Source of the DNA: Citricoccus zhacaiensis
Lineage (GTDB): Bacteria; Actinomycetota; Actinomycetes; Actinomycetales; Micrococcaceae
Length of the DNA stretch: 64,000 nt
Direction: 5' to 3'
Assembly (NCBI RefSeq): GCF_014645315.1
Contig: NZ_BMLQ01000005.1
Coordinates: forward strand, 62,001-126,000
In this document: positions 43,512 through 52,276 of the stretch, piece by piece
Layout of the letters: every line of letters begins with the position of its first letter
Numbering within the stretch: position 1 is the first letter of the stretch
Position numbers and translations under genes: made by a program
The notes under the pieces: model-generated
Databases searched by the model: none
The model's input: only the letters and a program-made list of their open reading frames with translations
What the model was told of the DNA's origin: nothing

Positions 43512-45578
43512 ATGCTGAAGCGTCACCTGCCCATGGTCGGGCACACTCGCGGCAACCGCCTGCCGATCACCTGTGAACTCAAGTGCGGCAGCGCCTGTTC
43601 TCACCCCGTGCCGAACACCTCGGACAACCCGCACTTCCGGGACATCGCCAACGCCGCGATCTCCCGACGCGCCGCACTCGGGCTGGGCGGTGGCCTCGCC
43701 GCCGCCGTGGTCGTCGGCGCCACCGCACTGCAGAAGGCCCCCGTGGCCCAGGCCGCGAACGGGTTCCACCCCACGGGCGGCGGGAAGCTGCCCTTCGAGG
43801 CCATCGCCCCGGTGGAGCGCACCGTGGACGCCATGACCGTCCCGTCCGGCTACGACTGGGCCGCCATCATCCGCTGGGGAGACCCGCTGTTCGATGACTC
43901 GCCGGAATTCGACCTGGAGAACCAGACAGGCGCCTCCCAGGCGAAGCAGTTCGGCTACAACTCGGACTACCTCGATGTCTTCTCGGACGGCGGCAACGAC
44001 CGCACCGGCTTCCTGGTGAACAGCCACGAGTACACCAACGAGAACATCATGTTCTCCCCGGAGTACCGCAAGTCCAACCCGCAGGACGTCATCGAGGCCG
44101 CCATCGAGGCCCACGGGCTCTCGATCGTGGACCTGAAGCGCGGCGGCAAGGGCCAGAAGTGGGAGTACGTCCGGGGCGGCCGCCGCAACCGCCGCATCAC
44201 CGGCTCCACCCTGTTCACCGTGGACGGCCCGGCCGCCGGTTCGGACCTGCTGAAGACCAAGGACGACACCACCGGCACCAAGGTGCTCGGCACCCTGAAC
44301 AACTGCGCCGGCGGCACCACCCCGTGGGGCACCGTGCTCTCCGGGGAGGAGAACTTCGACCAGTACTTCGTGGGCACCGGGGCCCCGGAACAGACCCGCA
44401 TCGGCATCTCGCCCGGGCCGACCTCGCGTCGCTGGGAGACCGTGGACCCGCGTTTCAACCTGAACACCGAGGGCTACGCCAACGAGGCCAACCGCTTCGG
44501 CTGGATCGTGGAGATCGACCCGGAGGACCCGAGGTCCACCCCGGTCAAGCACACCGCCCTGGGCCGCTTCAAGCATGAGGCCGGCACCGCGGTCATCTCC
44601 CGGGACGGCCACGCCGTGGTCTACTCCGGCGACGACCAGGCCCATGACTACGTGTACAAGTTCGTCTCGAAGCAGAAGTACCGCAAGGGCGACAAGAAGC
44701 ACAACATGACCCTGCTCTCCGAGGGCACCCTCTACGTCGCCCAGTACTCCGGCAACTCCCCGGCCTCCGAGATCGACGGCACCGGTGCCGTTCCCTCGGA
44801 CGGCGACTTCGACGGCTGGGGCCGCTGGATCCCGTTGGTGAAGAACGACAAGTCGCTGGTCCCGGACATGACCGTGGACGAGGTGCTGGTCAACACCCGG
44901 CTCGCCGGTGACAAGGTCGGCGCCACCAAGATGGACCGCCCGGAGGACATGGAGACCAATCCCGTCACCGGCAAGATCTATCTGGCTCTGACCAACAACT
45001 CCGGCCGCACCCTCGACGGCGTGGACGAGGCCAACCCGGTGGCCAAGGCAGATGGCGGCAACCGCGACGGCCACGTCATCGAGATGATCGAACGCCGCGG
45101 CGACCACGCCTCCGAGCGCTTCAACTGGAACATCCTGTTGCTCGCCGGCGATCCGGCGAAATCCGACTCGGTGTACTTCTCCGGGTTCCCGGCAGACCAG
45201 GTCTCACCGATCTCCTGCCCGGACAACCTGGCTTTCGACTCCGAGGGCAACCTCTGGGTCTCCACGGACGGTCAGCCCGGCAAGATCGGCTACTCGGACG
45301 CCCTGCACAAGGTCTCCCTCGAGGGCCGCAACCGCGGCCGCGTGGAGCAGTTCCTGGCGGTGCCGGCCGATGCCGAGACCTGTGGCCCGGTGATCCACGA
45401 TCAGGACAACTCCGTGTTCGTGGCCGTGCAGCACCCCGGTGAGGGCGGCGACTGGGGGGCCCACACCTCCTACTTCCCGGACTTCGTCCCGGAGGGCCCG
45501 CTGAAGGGGGACCGGGTCGCCGTCCCGCGCCCGGCCGTCGTCCAGGTCTTCTCGACCACGGGCAACAACGGCCGCTGA
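43512..45578 (+). CDS. phoX: Secreted alkaline phosphatase PhoX (DUF839 family)
   Basis: A 688-residue protein. The Tat signal is ISRRAALGLGGGLAAAVVVGA (Arg52-Arg53) with cleavage near AQA-AN. The ~45 residues before it (including CELKCGSACS) are normal for actinobacterial PhoX. The body is the DUF839 beta-propeller: VNSHEYTNE, FKHEAGTAVISRDGHAVVYSGDDQ and NLAFDSEGNLWVSTDGQ are characteristic segments with Ca/Fe ligands. It releases phosphate from organic phosphates outside the cell. GAGGGAAA precedes ATG 43512, and a PHO box array lies upstream, consistent with PhoPR control. Confidence 0.93.
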   Translation: MLKRHLPMVGHTRGNRLPITCELKCGSACSHPVPNTSDNPHFRDIANAAISRRAALGLGGGLAAAVVVGATALQKAPVAQAANGFHPTGGGKLPFEAIAPVERTVDAMTVPSGYDWAAIIRWGDPLFDDSPEFDLENQTGASQAKQFGYNSDYLDVFSDGGNDRTGFLVNSHEYTNENIMFSPEYRKSNPQDVIEAAIEAHGLSIVDLKRGGKGQKWEYVRGGRRNRRITGSTLFTVDGPAAGSDLLKTKDDTTGTKVLGTLNNCAGGTTPWGTVLSGEENFDQYFVGTGAPEQTRIGISPGPTSRRWETVDPRFNLNTEGYANEANRFGWIVEIDPEDPRSTPVKHTALGRFKHEAGTAVISRDGHAVVYSGDDQAHDYVYKFVSKQKYRKGDKKHNMTLLSEGTLYVAQYSGNSPASEIDGTGAVPSDGDFDGWGRWIPLVKNDKSLVPDMTVDEVLVNTRLAGDKVGATKMDRPEDMETNPVTGKIYLALTNNSGRTLDGVDEANPVAKADGGNRDGHVIEMIERRGDHASERFNWNILLLAGDPAKSDSVYFSGFPADQVSPISCPDNLAFDSEGNLWVSTDGQPGKIGYSDALHKVSLEGRNRGRVEQFLAVPADAETCGPVIHDQDNSVFVAVQHPGEGGDWGAHTSYFPDFVPEGPLKGDRVAVPRPAVVQVFSTTGNNGR

Positions 45579-45593
45579 CCCGCGGCGCGCAGA

Positions 45594-45657
45594 GTGACGC
45601 CACCCCCCGAAGCCACGCCCGGCTCCACGCCGGTGGTGGTGACGGGGGTGGCGTCAC
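45594..45657 (+). terminator. Inverted repeat downstream of phoX
   Basis: Perfect 14-bp arms GTGACGCCACCCCC (45594-45607) and GGGGGTGGCGTCAC (45644-45657) enclose a 36-nt loop with further GC-rich pairing. It starts 16 bp after the phoX stop. Probably a terminator, or a repeated intergenic hairpin; no U-tract. Confidence 0.6.
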
Positions 45658-45737
45658 GGTGCGTTTCAGGGACCAGCCAGTCCCGCCAGACCAGCCAGAC
45701 CAGCACCGGAGTTAACCTCCCACTCAGGCTTCCTCCG

Positions 45738-45743
45738 TAGGAT
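45738..45743 (+). promoter_or_regulatory. -10 box TAGGAT, leaderless promoter of menD
   Basis: TAGGAT ends 7 nt before ATG 45751. The alternative ATG 45742 lies inside the box, so 45751 is preferred. Confidence 0.55.
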
Positions 45744-45750
45744 GAGGACC

Positions 45751-47673
45751 ATGGAGCGAACCCCGGATCACCCGCCCACCCTGAATCCGGCCCTGGACGC
45801 CCTGCAGGTGGCCCGGACCGTGACCGCAGCGCTGGTCGACGGCGGCCTGCGCGAGGCCGTGATCGCCCCCGGTTCCCGTTCCGCGCCCTTGGTCTATGCC
45901 CTCGCCGAGGCCGAACGGGCCGGCCGGCTCCGGCTCCACGTGCGCATCGACGAGCGCTCGGCTGCCTTCACCGCGCTGGGGCTGGCCCTGGCCTCGGGGC
46001 GGCCGGTCGGTGTGGTGACGACGTCTGGGACGGCCGTGGGCAACCTGCTGCCGGCCCTCATGGAAGCCGATCACGCGGGGATCCAGCTGGTGGCGCTGAC
46101 AGCTGACCGCCCGGAGGAGCTGCAGGGCACCGGTGCCAACCAGACCACCTGCCAGGAGGGGCTCTTCCCGCTGCATGTGCGCTTCGCCCAGACCCTGAGC
46201 GGGGACACCGTCCCGGAGGTGGACCCGGACGAGGTCCCGGACTGGCTGGCCGCGGAGGCTGCCGAGGTCTCCGGTGCAGACGCCCATCCGCGCACCACCG
46301 CTCTGCGCCGGCACCGGGAGCACCTGGCCTCCGTGGTCTCCCGGGCACTGCTCGCGGCCGGTGGCTTCGACACCGAGGACGTGGAGGGGTTCGCCGGCGT
46401 GCCGGGGGTCGCCGTGCGCGAGTCCGCACCTGGCCCCATCCACCTGAACCTGCGGTTCCGGGAGCCGTTGGTCCCGGCCGAGGACGACGCCGGCGCGGAG
46501 GCGTGGGTCGGTGAGGTCACCGGCCAGCCCGCCGGCCCCGTCCGGGTGAACCCCATGGACCTGACCGAGCAGCTGGACCTGGACGTCTCCGAGCTGCACG
46601 AGTCCCGCACCGTGGTGGTGGCCGGCCACGGGTCCGGACCCCTGCCCGCCGCCTTCGCGCACGCGCTCGGCCTGCCCCTGCTCGCCGAGCCCAGCTCCAA
46701 CGCCCGCTTCGGCCACAACGCCATTGGCGCCTACCCGTGGCTCCTCGGGTCCGCCGGCGGGCTGGGGGAGGACTCCCATCCGCTGGCCGCCCGGATCGAG
46801 CAGGTCATCCTCTTTGGCCGGCCCACCCTGACCCGGCAGGTCTCCGCACTCCTGGCCCGGGCCGACCTGGCCACGGCGTTCCACCAGCCCGAGCCGGTGG
46901 CCTGGTTCGAGCCCGGTGCCCGCCGCGAACGTCCAGTGGAAGACCTGGGGGAGCTGGCCGTCGTCGCCGGCCATGGCCCCGCCGGATGGCTGACGGACTG
47001 GCAGCAGGCCGGGGTGCGCGCGCAGGCCGCGCTGGACGACGCCCTGGCGACCCGGCATGACGAGGTCGGCCGGCCCGGCGCGCTGCGCACCAGCCAACTC
47101 GTGGCCAGCACTGTCCGTGGCCCCCTCGTGCTGGGCTCGTCCTCGGTGATCCGGGACGTGGACCTGTCCTGGCGTCCGCCCACGGTGCCGCAGTCCATCG
47201 TCTATGCCAACCGCGGGCTCGCCGGCATCGACGGCACGGTCTCCACGGCCTCCGGCGTCGCGCTGGGCACCGGCCAGCGCACCGTGCTGCTGTGCGGTGA
47301 CCTGACCCTGCTCCATGATGTGGGGGGCCTGCTGGTCGGGCCGGGGGAGCGGGAACCGGACCTGGACATCGTGGTGGTCAATGACGCGGGCGGGGCGATC
47401 TTCGCCGGGCTCGAACACGGCCTGGTGGCCCAGCGCGAGGGCATGGCCGAGGTGGTGGAGCGCTTCTTCGGCACCCCGCAGGACGTGGAGGTGCGCGCCC
47501 TGTGTGCCGCCTACGGCCTGGAGTGGATCCCGGTGGACAGCGAGGACGACCTGCTGTCCACCCTCGGTGGCAGCCCGGGCCCGGGCCGCCGGGTGCTCGA
47601 GCTGCGTTCGGACCGTTCCGCCCGTCCCCGCGTCCGCGGCCAGGTGGAGGCCGCGGTCCGCGCGACCTTCTGA
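45751..47673 (+). CDS. menD: SEPHCHC synthase (2-succinyl-5-enolpyruvyl-6-hydroxy-3-cyclohexene-1-carboxylate synthase)
   Basis: A 640-residue ThDP enzyme. IAPGSRSAPLVYALAEA and RIDERSAAFTALGLA are the MenD substrate and cofactor signatures of the N-terminal domain, and TSGTAVGNLLPALMEADHAG and LTADRPEELQGTGANQTT follow. The ThDP/Mg domain has GDLTLLHDVGGLL, then VVNDAGGAIF. It joins isochorismate and 2-oxoglutarate. A long acidic/variable middle section (residues 160-240) is slightly expanded. The neighbour menF is convergent. Confidence 0.95.
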   Translation: MERTPDHPPTLNPALDALQVARTVTAALVDGGLREAVIAPGSRSAPLVYALAEAERAGRLRLHVRIDERSAAFTALGLALASGRPVGVVTTSGTAVGNLLPALMEADHAGIQLVALTADRPEELQGTGANQTTCQEGLFPLHVRFAQTLSGDTVPEVDPDEVPDWLAAEAAEVSGADAHPRTTALRRHREHLASVVSRALLAAGGFDTEDVEGFAGVPGVAVRESAPGPIHLNLRFREPLVPAEDDAGAEAWVGEVTGQPAGPVRVNPMDLTEQLDLDVSELHESRTVVVAGHGSGPLPAAFAHALGLPLLAEPSSNARFGHNAIGAYPWLLGSAGGLGEDSHPLAARIEQVILFGRPTLTRQVSALLARADLATAFHQPEPVAWFEPGARRERPVEDLGELAVVAGHGPAGWLTDWQQAGVRAQAALDDALATRHDEVGRPGALRTSQLVASTVRGPLVLGSSSVIRDVDLSWRPPTVPQSIVYANRGLAGIDGTVSTASGVALGTGQRTVLLCGDLTLLHDVGGLLVGPGEREPDLDIVVVNDAGGAIFAGLEHGLVAQREGMAEVVERFFGTPQDVEVRALCAAYGLEWIPVDSEDDLLSTLGGSPGPGRRVLELRSDRSARPRVRGQVEAAVRATF

Positions 47674-47678
47674 CCCCG

Positions 47679-47739
47679 ATCACGAGAGCGCCAACTGTGG
47701 TGTTCATCGGCGTGTCTCGACGCCAACTGCGGCCGTGAT
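47679..47739. repeat. Structured intergenic element between menD and menF with doubled CGCCAACTGyGG
   Basis: ATCACG (47679-47684) and CGTGAT (47734-47739) are inverted ends. Inside lie two direct copies of CGCCAACTGTGG/CGCCAACTGCGG (47689, 47721), 32 bp apart, each preceded by a related tC-CGA segment. The site lies between convergent genes. Its repeat character suggests a dispersed genomic element. Confidence 0.45.
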
Positions 47740-47764
47740 GCGGGGGTGGTGGTGGGGCGGGCGA

Positions 47765-49204
47765 TCAGGCCCGCAGCCCCAGCGCCTGCAGCATGGGCCG
47801 CATCTTCGCGTGGGTCTCGGCCAGCTCGGCCTCAGGGTCCGAGGCCGCCACGATCCCGCAGCCGGCGTAGAGGCGCACGGTGTGATCGTCCTCCACGACG
47901 GCCCCACGCAGGGCGATCCCGAACTCGCCGTTCCCATTGCCGTCCAGCCACCCCACCGGTCCGGCGAAGAGTCCGCGGTCCAGCCCGTGGTCCTCGGACT
48001 CCAGCCGGTTGATGAGCGTGGCGGCAGCCTCGCGCGGGGTGCCGCACACGGCCGCCGTGGGATGCAGCGCCTCGGTGAGTGCCAGCGCGCCGGGCCCCGT
48101 GCGCCGTGCGCCCTCCGCCCCCACGAGACGTGCCGTGACGTCAGTTGCGAGATGCCACACGTTGGGTAGCTCGAGGACGAACGGCTCGTCCGGGGCCTCG
48201 AGGGAGGTGGTGAAGGGCTCGAGGCGCTCCGTCAGGGAGTCCACGGCCAGCCGATGTTCGTGGCGTTGCTTGGGGTCGTCGGTGAGCAGCTGACGGGCAT
48301 AGTCGGTCCCGTCCGTTCCGACCGGTGCCCCATCACGGTCCAGGGTCCCGGCCAGCACACGAGCCCGGGCGACGTCCCCGTCCACCTTGACCAACATCTC
48401 CGGGGTCGAGCCGATCAGGCCGTTCACGGCGTAGGTCCAGCAGTCCCGGTACTGCACCGCCAGGGTGCGCAGCACCTGTGGGACGTCCACGGGATCGGCG
48501 GAGCTGACCACGGCGTCGCGGGCCAGCACGATCTTCGTCAGGGTTCCGGCCTCGATCTGCCGCACCCCGCGAACGACGGCGGCCCGGTACCCGTCCTGGG
48601 AGAGCACCCCGTCGGTGAGTCCGAGTCCGTCTGCCGCGGATCCTGCCCCGGTACCCGCGGGGGAGCCGGCGCGGTTCGGCCGCCGGCCGGCCGCCTCGGC
48701 GAGCAGCGCGCCCAGCCGCCGTTCGGCGCCGGCCCGGTCCGGCCGCCAGCCGGCGGCTGCCTTCTCGGCGTAACAGGGGGAGTCGAGGTCCACCTGCCAG
48801 GTCAGCCAGGACCGCCCCTGGGCCGAGCCGACGACGAACTCCGGGACCACGAGGACCGAGTCGACAGGACTGTCGTCGGCGAAGGCAAACGCGGCGAAGG
48901 CGAGCGGGGAGCGCCGGGGCAGGCCGTCGTCGGGCACGGTGCTCCGGTCCGCAGCCCCTGATTCAGCCGCCTCGGCCTCCGTGGCGGCCATCCACCAGTG
49001 GCGGGCCGCTTCGAAACGACCGGGTCCAGTGGTGGCGAAGCGGGCGGCGGTTCCCAGGCCGACCATGCCCTCACCGAAGCGGATCCAGGCACACTCCGAG
49101 CCGGTGGACAGGAGATCAGCCAGTCCGTTCCCGCCGGGCAGGGGGGCGCTATACGTGCAGGACGCCAATCGGGGTGCGGGCGCCGTGAATCCAGGGTTGT
49201 TCAT
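47765..49204 (-). CDS. menF: Isochorismate synthase (MenF/EntC type)
   Basis: A 479-residue chorismate-binding enzyme. GTLTKIVLARDAVV, then YAVNGLIGSTPEMLVKVDG, ARVLAGTLDRDG and HPTAAVCGTPREAA, RGLFAGPVGWLDGNGNGEFGIALRGAVV, and YAGCGIVAASDPEAELAET are the conserved MST-enzyme motifs (catalytic Lys/Glu region, Mg-binding Glu). It converts chorismate to isochorismate, the first menaquinone-specific step. ATG 49204; a TAGGCT box lies 9 nt upstream at 49214-49219 (minus). An N-terminal Ala/Glu-rich half is variable. Confidence 0.93.
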   Translation of the reverse strand: MNNPGFTAPAPRLASCTYSAPLPGGNGLADLLSTGSECAWIRFGEGMVGLGTAARFATTGPGRFEAARHWWMAATEAEAAESGAADRSTVPDDGLPRRSPLAFAAFAFADDSPVDSVLVVPEFVVGSAQGRSWLTWQVDLDSPCYAEKAAAGWRPDRAGAERRLGALLAEAAGRRPNRAGSPAGTGAGSAADGLGLTDGVLSQDGYRAAVVRGVRQIEAGTLTKIVLARDAVVSSADPVDVPQVLRTLAVQYRDCWTYAVNGLIGSTPEMLVKVDGDVARARVLAGTLDRDGAPVGTDGTDYARQLLTDDPKQRHEHRLAVDSLTERLEPFTTSLEAPDEPFVLELPNVWHLATDVTARLVGAEGARRTGPGALALTEALHPTAAVCGTPREAAATLINRLESEDHGLDRGLFAGPVGWLDGNGNGEFGIALRGAVVEDDHTVRLYAGCGIVAASDPEAELAETHAKMRPMLQALGLRA

Positions 49205-49213
49205 GACCTGTCA

Positions 49214-49219
49214 AGCCTA
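49214..49219 (-). promoter_or_regulatory. -10 box TAGGCT of menF
   Basis: The minus strand reads TAGGCT, then 9 nt, then ATG 49204, so the 5' end would be only 2-3 nt before the start codon. Confidence 0.4.
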
Positions 49220-49257
49220 CCGTCAGTGCCCTGGGCCGGTGCGCGCCGGTGCTCTGG

Positions 49258-49263
49258 GAGAAT
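49258..49263 (+). promoter_or_regulatory. -10-like box GAGAAT of the menaquinone reductase gene
   Basis: GAGAAT ends 6 nt before GTG 49270, with A at position 2 and T at position 6. It selects GTG 49270 over the upstream frame start 49249. Confidence 0.35.
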
Positions 49264-49269
49264 GGCGGG

Positions 49270-50628
49270 GTGGAAAGCGCAACGACACCCGCCCAGACCC
49301 AAGTCCTCATCGCCGGCGGCGGCCCGGCCGGGGCCACGGCGGCCTGGCATCTGGCGAACGCCGGCATCGAGGTCACGGTGCTCGAGAAGACGGCCTACCC
49401 ACGCGAGAAGGTGTGCGGGGACGGGCTCACCCCACAGGCGGTGCGGGAGATGAACCTCATGGGGATCCCGCACGCCGCCGAGGACGGGTGGCAGCACATC
49501 AAGGGGCTGCGGCTGGTGGCCGAGGGCCGCGCGGTGGAGGTCCCCTGGCCGTCCACGCAGACGTGGCCCGACTACGCCCTGGTGCGCACCCGCCACGACT
49601 TCGACGAGCTCCTGGCCCAGCACGCCCGCGCGGCCGGGGCCACCATCCTCGAACGCCATTCCGTCACCACCGTGCTGCGCGCCGAGGACGGCACCGTCAA
49701 CGGCCTGCGTGCCGAGCTGCTGGACGGCCGCGGCCGCAAGACCGGCGAGTTCAAGGACTTCCACGCCCCGATCGTCATCGCCGCTGACGGCAACTCCACG
49801 CGCACCGCCGTCTCCGCGGGCTTGGCCAAGCGGGACGACCGTCCCATGGGCGTGGCCGTCCGCGCCTACTACTCGATCCCGGAGGGCGCCCCGCGCCACG
49901 GCGACGACTGGATGGAGTCCTGGCTGCAGCTGCCGGACGCCGCGGGCAACCTGCTGCCCGGCTACGGCTGGCTGTTCCCGCTGGGGGACGGCACCGTGAA
50001 CGTGGGCCTCGGCATCCTGGACACCTCCCCGCAGTTCGGCAAGCTCGACTACCGCTCCATCCTCAAGGACTGGTCCGGGGCGCTGACCGCCACCTGGGGA
50101 CTGTCCGAGGAGACCCGCACCTCGAGGATCCTCGGGGCCGCCCTGCCCATGGGCTTCAACCGCACGCCCCAGCATGTGCCCGGCATGCTGCTCGTCGGGG
50201 ACTCGGCCGGCATGGTCTCCCCCTTCAACGGCGAGGGGATCTCCTTCGCCATGGAGGCCGCCCGCATCGCGGCGGACCTCGCCGTCACGGCCCTTCAGCG
50301 CCCGACGGCGGCCGGCCGGGAGGCCGAGCTGGCCCGGTATCCGGTGCTCACCCAGGAGACCTGGGGTGGGCACTTCGCGCTCGGCAGCCGGTTCGCCGAA
50401 CTGATCGGCCACCCCGCCGTGCTGAAGGCCGCCCTGGCCACGGGCATGCGCGTCAAGCCGCTGCTGCGCTCCGTGGTGCAGGTCATGGCCAACCTCGTGG
50501 ACGAGAGGGGCACCGCGCCGGTGGACCGAGTGGTGCGGCTGCTGGAGTCCGTGGTCCCCACCGCCACGACGATGGGGGCCGCCCTGCGGCCCGACCCGGA
50601 TGCGCCGACCCCGGCCAACGTTGGTTAG
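49270..50628 (+). CDS. menJ: Geranylgeranyl reductase family flavoprotein, menaquinone reductase (MenJ-like)
   Basis: A 452-residue FAD enzyme. IAGGGPAGATAAWHLANAG is the FAD dinucleotide motif, KVCGDGLTPQAV the substrate-site motif common to GGR enzymes, and VGDSAGMVSPFNGEGISFAMEAARIAAD the second FAD motif. MenJ of mycobacteria saturates one isoprene unit of menaquinone; neighbours menF and a polyprenyl synthase support that role. GTG 49270 is chosen from the -10-like box. It ends 9 bp before the polyprenyl synthase start. Confidence 0.88.
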   Translation: MESATTPAQTQVLIAGGGPAGATAAWHLANAGIEVTVLEKTAYPREKVCGDGLTPQAVREMNLMGIPHAAEDGWQHIKGLRLVAEGRAVEVPWPSTQTWPDYALVRTRHDFDELLAQHARAAGATILERHSVTTVLRAEDGTVNGLRAELLDGRGRKTGEFKDFHAPIVIAADGNSTRTAVSAGLAKRDDRPMGVAVRAYYSIPEGAPRHGDDWMESWLQLPDAAGNLLPGYGWLFPLGDGTVNVGLGILDTSPQFGKLDYRSILKDWSGALTATWGLSEETRTSRILGAALPMGFNRTPQHVPGMLLVGDSAGMVSPFNGEGISFAMEAARIAADLAVTALQRPTAAGREAELARYPVLTQETWGGHFALGSRFAELIGHPAVLKAALATGMRVKPLLRSVVQVMANLVDERGTAPVDRVVRLLESVVPTATTMGAALRPDPDAPTPANVG

Positions 50629-50631
50629 GCT
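50626..50631 (+). promoter_or_regulatory. -10 box TAGGCT, leaderless promoter of the polyprenyl synthase gene
   Basis: TAGGCT ends 6 nt before GTG 50638 and overlaps the stop codon of the upstream gene. Confidence 0.5.
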
Positions 50632-50637
50632 GGCCCG

Positions 50638-51774
50638 GTGACTTCACCCGAGCCCGTATCCCGCGCTGACGTCTCCACCGGCGTCACCTCCGGCGTCCCC
50701 GCTGACGACCTCGCCGGCCTTCCCGGTGTCCCCGTCGGCGGGCTGGTCCTGCCCGCCGGCTTCGAGACCCTCGCGGAGCACGGCGACCTGCTCGACGTGG
50801 TCACCACCGCCCTCGAGCAGGTCGAGCACGAACTCTCCGAGGCCGTCACCAATGCGGACCAGCTGGCGGACCACACCTCCCGGCACCTGCTGGAGGCCGG
50901 CGGCAAGCGGATCCGACCCCTGCTGACCATCCTGTCCTCGCTGCTGGGCGAGGCCGGGGTCGGGGCGGGGCAGGTCGGCGAGGTGGCCGCGGAGGTCCGC
51001 TCGGCCGCCGTCGTGATGGAGCTGACACACCTGGCGACCCTGTATCACGACGACGTCATGGACGAGGCGCCCGTGCGCCGCGGCGCCCCGGCCGCCCACC
51101 AGGTGTGGGGCAACTCGGTGGCCATCCTGGCTGGCGACCTGATCTTCGCGAGGGCCTCCCTGTTGATGGCGACCCTCGGCCCCGAGGCCGTGGCCATCCA
51201 GGCGCGCACCTTCGAGCGGCTGGTCATGGGCCAGCTCTGGGAGACCGTGGGCCCGGAGGAACAGGACGACCAGCTGGAGCACTACCTGCGCGTGATCGGC
51301 GGCAAGACCGGTTCACTGATCGCCTCCGCCGGACGTCTGGGCGCCCACTTCGGCGGCTGTGACGAGGCCACCGTGCAGATCCTGGAGGACTACGGCGAGA
51401 AGGTCGGCATGGCCTTCCAGCTGGCCGATGACGTCATCGACCTCACCAGCACCTCCCACGCCTCCGGCAAGACCCCGGGCACCGATCTCAAGGAACGGGT
51501 GCCCACCCTGCCGGTGCTGCTGCTGCGCCAGGCCGCTCCGACCGATGCGACGGCGGCTGCGGTCCTCGAACTCGTGGACGGCCCCCTGGACACCGACGAA
51601 CAACTGGCTGCCGCGGTGGCCGCCGTCTCCGCGCACCCGGTGATCGAGCGGGCCTGGGACATCACCCGCGGCTGGTCCGCGGATGCCGTCGAGGCTTTGG
51701 CCCCGCTGCCGGAATCCCCGGTCAAGAGTGCCCTCGTGGCCTTTGCCGACTACGTGGTCAACCGCGACAGCTGA
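50638..51774 (+). CDS. Polyprenyl diphosphate synthase (menaquinone side chain)
   Basis: A 378-residue trans-prenyltransferase. The first Asp-rich motif is LYHDDVMDEAPVRRG, the second FQLADDVIDLTS, with GKRIRPLLTILSS upstream. GKTPGTDLKERVPTLPVLLLR is the flexible-loop region. A ~60-residue N-terminal Thr/Val-rich lead is longer than in bacterial enzymes of known structure. It makes the long-chain polyprenyl diphosphate for MenA; chain length (probably C40-C45) cannot be told from sequence. Confidence 0.92.
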   Translation: MTSPEPVSRADVSTGVTSGVPADDLAGLPGVPVGGLVLPAGFETLAEHGDLLDVVTTALEQVEHELSEAVTNADQLADHTSRHLLEAGGKRIRPLLTILSSLLGEAGVGAGQVGEVAAEVRSAAVVMELTHLATLYHDDVMDEAPVRRGAPAAHQVWGNSVAILAGDLIFARASLLMATLGPEAVAIQARTFERLVMGQLWETVGPEEQDDQLEHYLRVIGGKTGSLIASAGRLGAHFGGCDEATVQILEDYGEKVGMAFQLADDVIDLTSTSHASGKTPGTDLKERVPTLPVLLLRQAAPTDATAAAVLELVDGPLDTDEQLAAAVAAVSAHPVIERAWDITRGWSADAVEALAPLPESPVKSALVAFADYVVNRDS

Positions 51775-51790
51775 CGTAGAGGATGTATAG

Positions 51791-52276
51791 CTAGGGCAGG
51801 CGGGTGGGGCCGGCGTCGAGCACGGCCGCCAGTTCGCGGGCCTTGGCCGCCCGCACCTCCGGGGCCACCGGGTGGCGCAGGTGCCGGTAGAGCTGGTCGT
51901 CGTGCCAGCGCGGGAACACGTGCAGGTGGTAGTGCCACACGTGCTGATTCCCGGCAGGCTCGTTGTGCTGGCGGGTGGAGATGCCGTCCGGGGACCACGC
52001 CTGCTTCATGGCCAGTGCCACCTGGCGGGCCATCAGCCCGATCCGCTGCAGCACCCGGTCCGGGAGGTCGTACAACGTCTCGTAGTGCCCGCTGGGGGAG
52101 ACCATGGCGTGGCCCTCGTGGTCGCCGAAGCCGTCCACCGCGATGAAGACGATGATGTCCTCGTCCTGGTAGACGAGGTCGGCGAGTTCGCAGCGGTTCT
52201 CCGGATCGGAGACGTCACCGGCCACCAGGCCGCAGAAGGGGCACACATAGCCCTCGGGGGCGTGGGAGGCGATCAT
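51791..52276 (-). CDS. HIT family protein (histidine triad hydrolase)
   Basis: A 161-residue protein. VCPFCGLVAGD is the Zn Cys pair, and HVWHYHLHVFPRW is the histidine triad H-x-H-x-H. HIT enzymes hydrolyse nucleoside phosphoramidates or dinucleoside polyphosphates (Hint/FHIT-like). ATG 52276 overlaps the SUKH gene by 4 bp. It is convergent with the polyprenyl synthase. Confidence 0.9.
   Translation of the reverse strand: MIASHAPEGYVCPFCGLVAGDVSDPENRCELADLVYQDEDIIVFIAVDGFGDHEGHAMVSPSGHYETLYDLPDRVLQRIGLMARQVALAMKQAWSPDGISTRQHNEPAGNQHVWHYHLHVFPRWHDDQLYRHLRHPVAPEVRAAKARELAAVLDAGPTRLP

Noticed and set aside
45594-45657. Reading the inverted repeat after phoX as a riboswitch
   Set aside because: It lies downstream of phoX and 94 bp before the menD start, but menD has its own -10 box immediately upstream of its start; the hairpin fits termination better.
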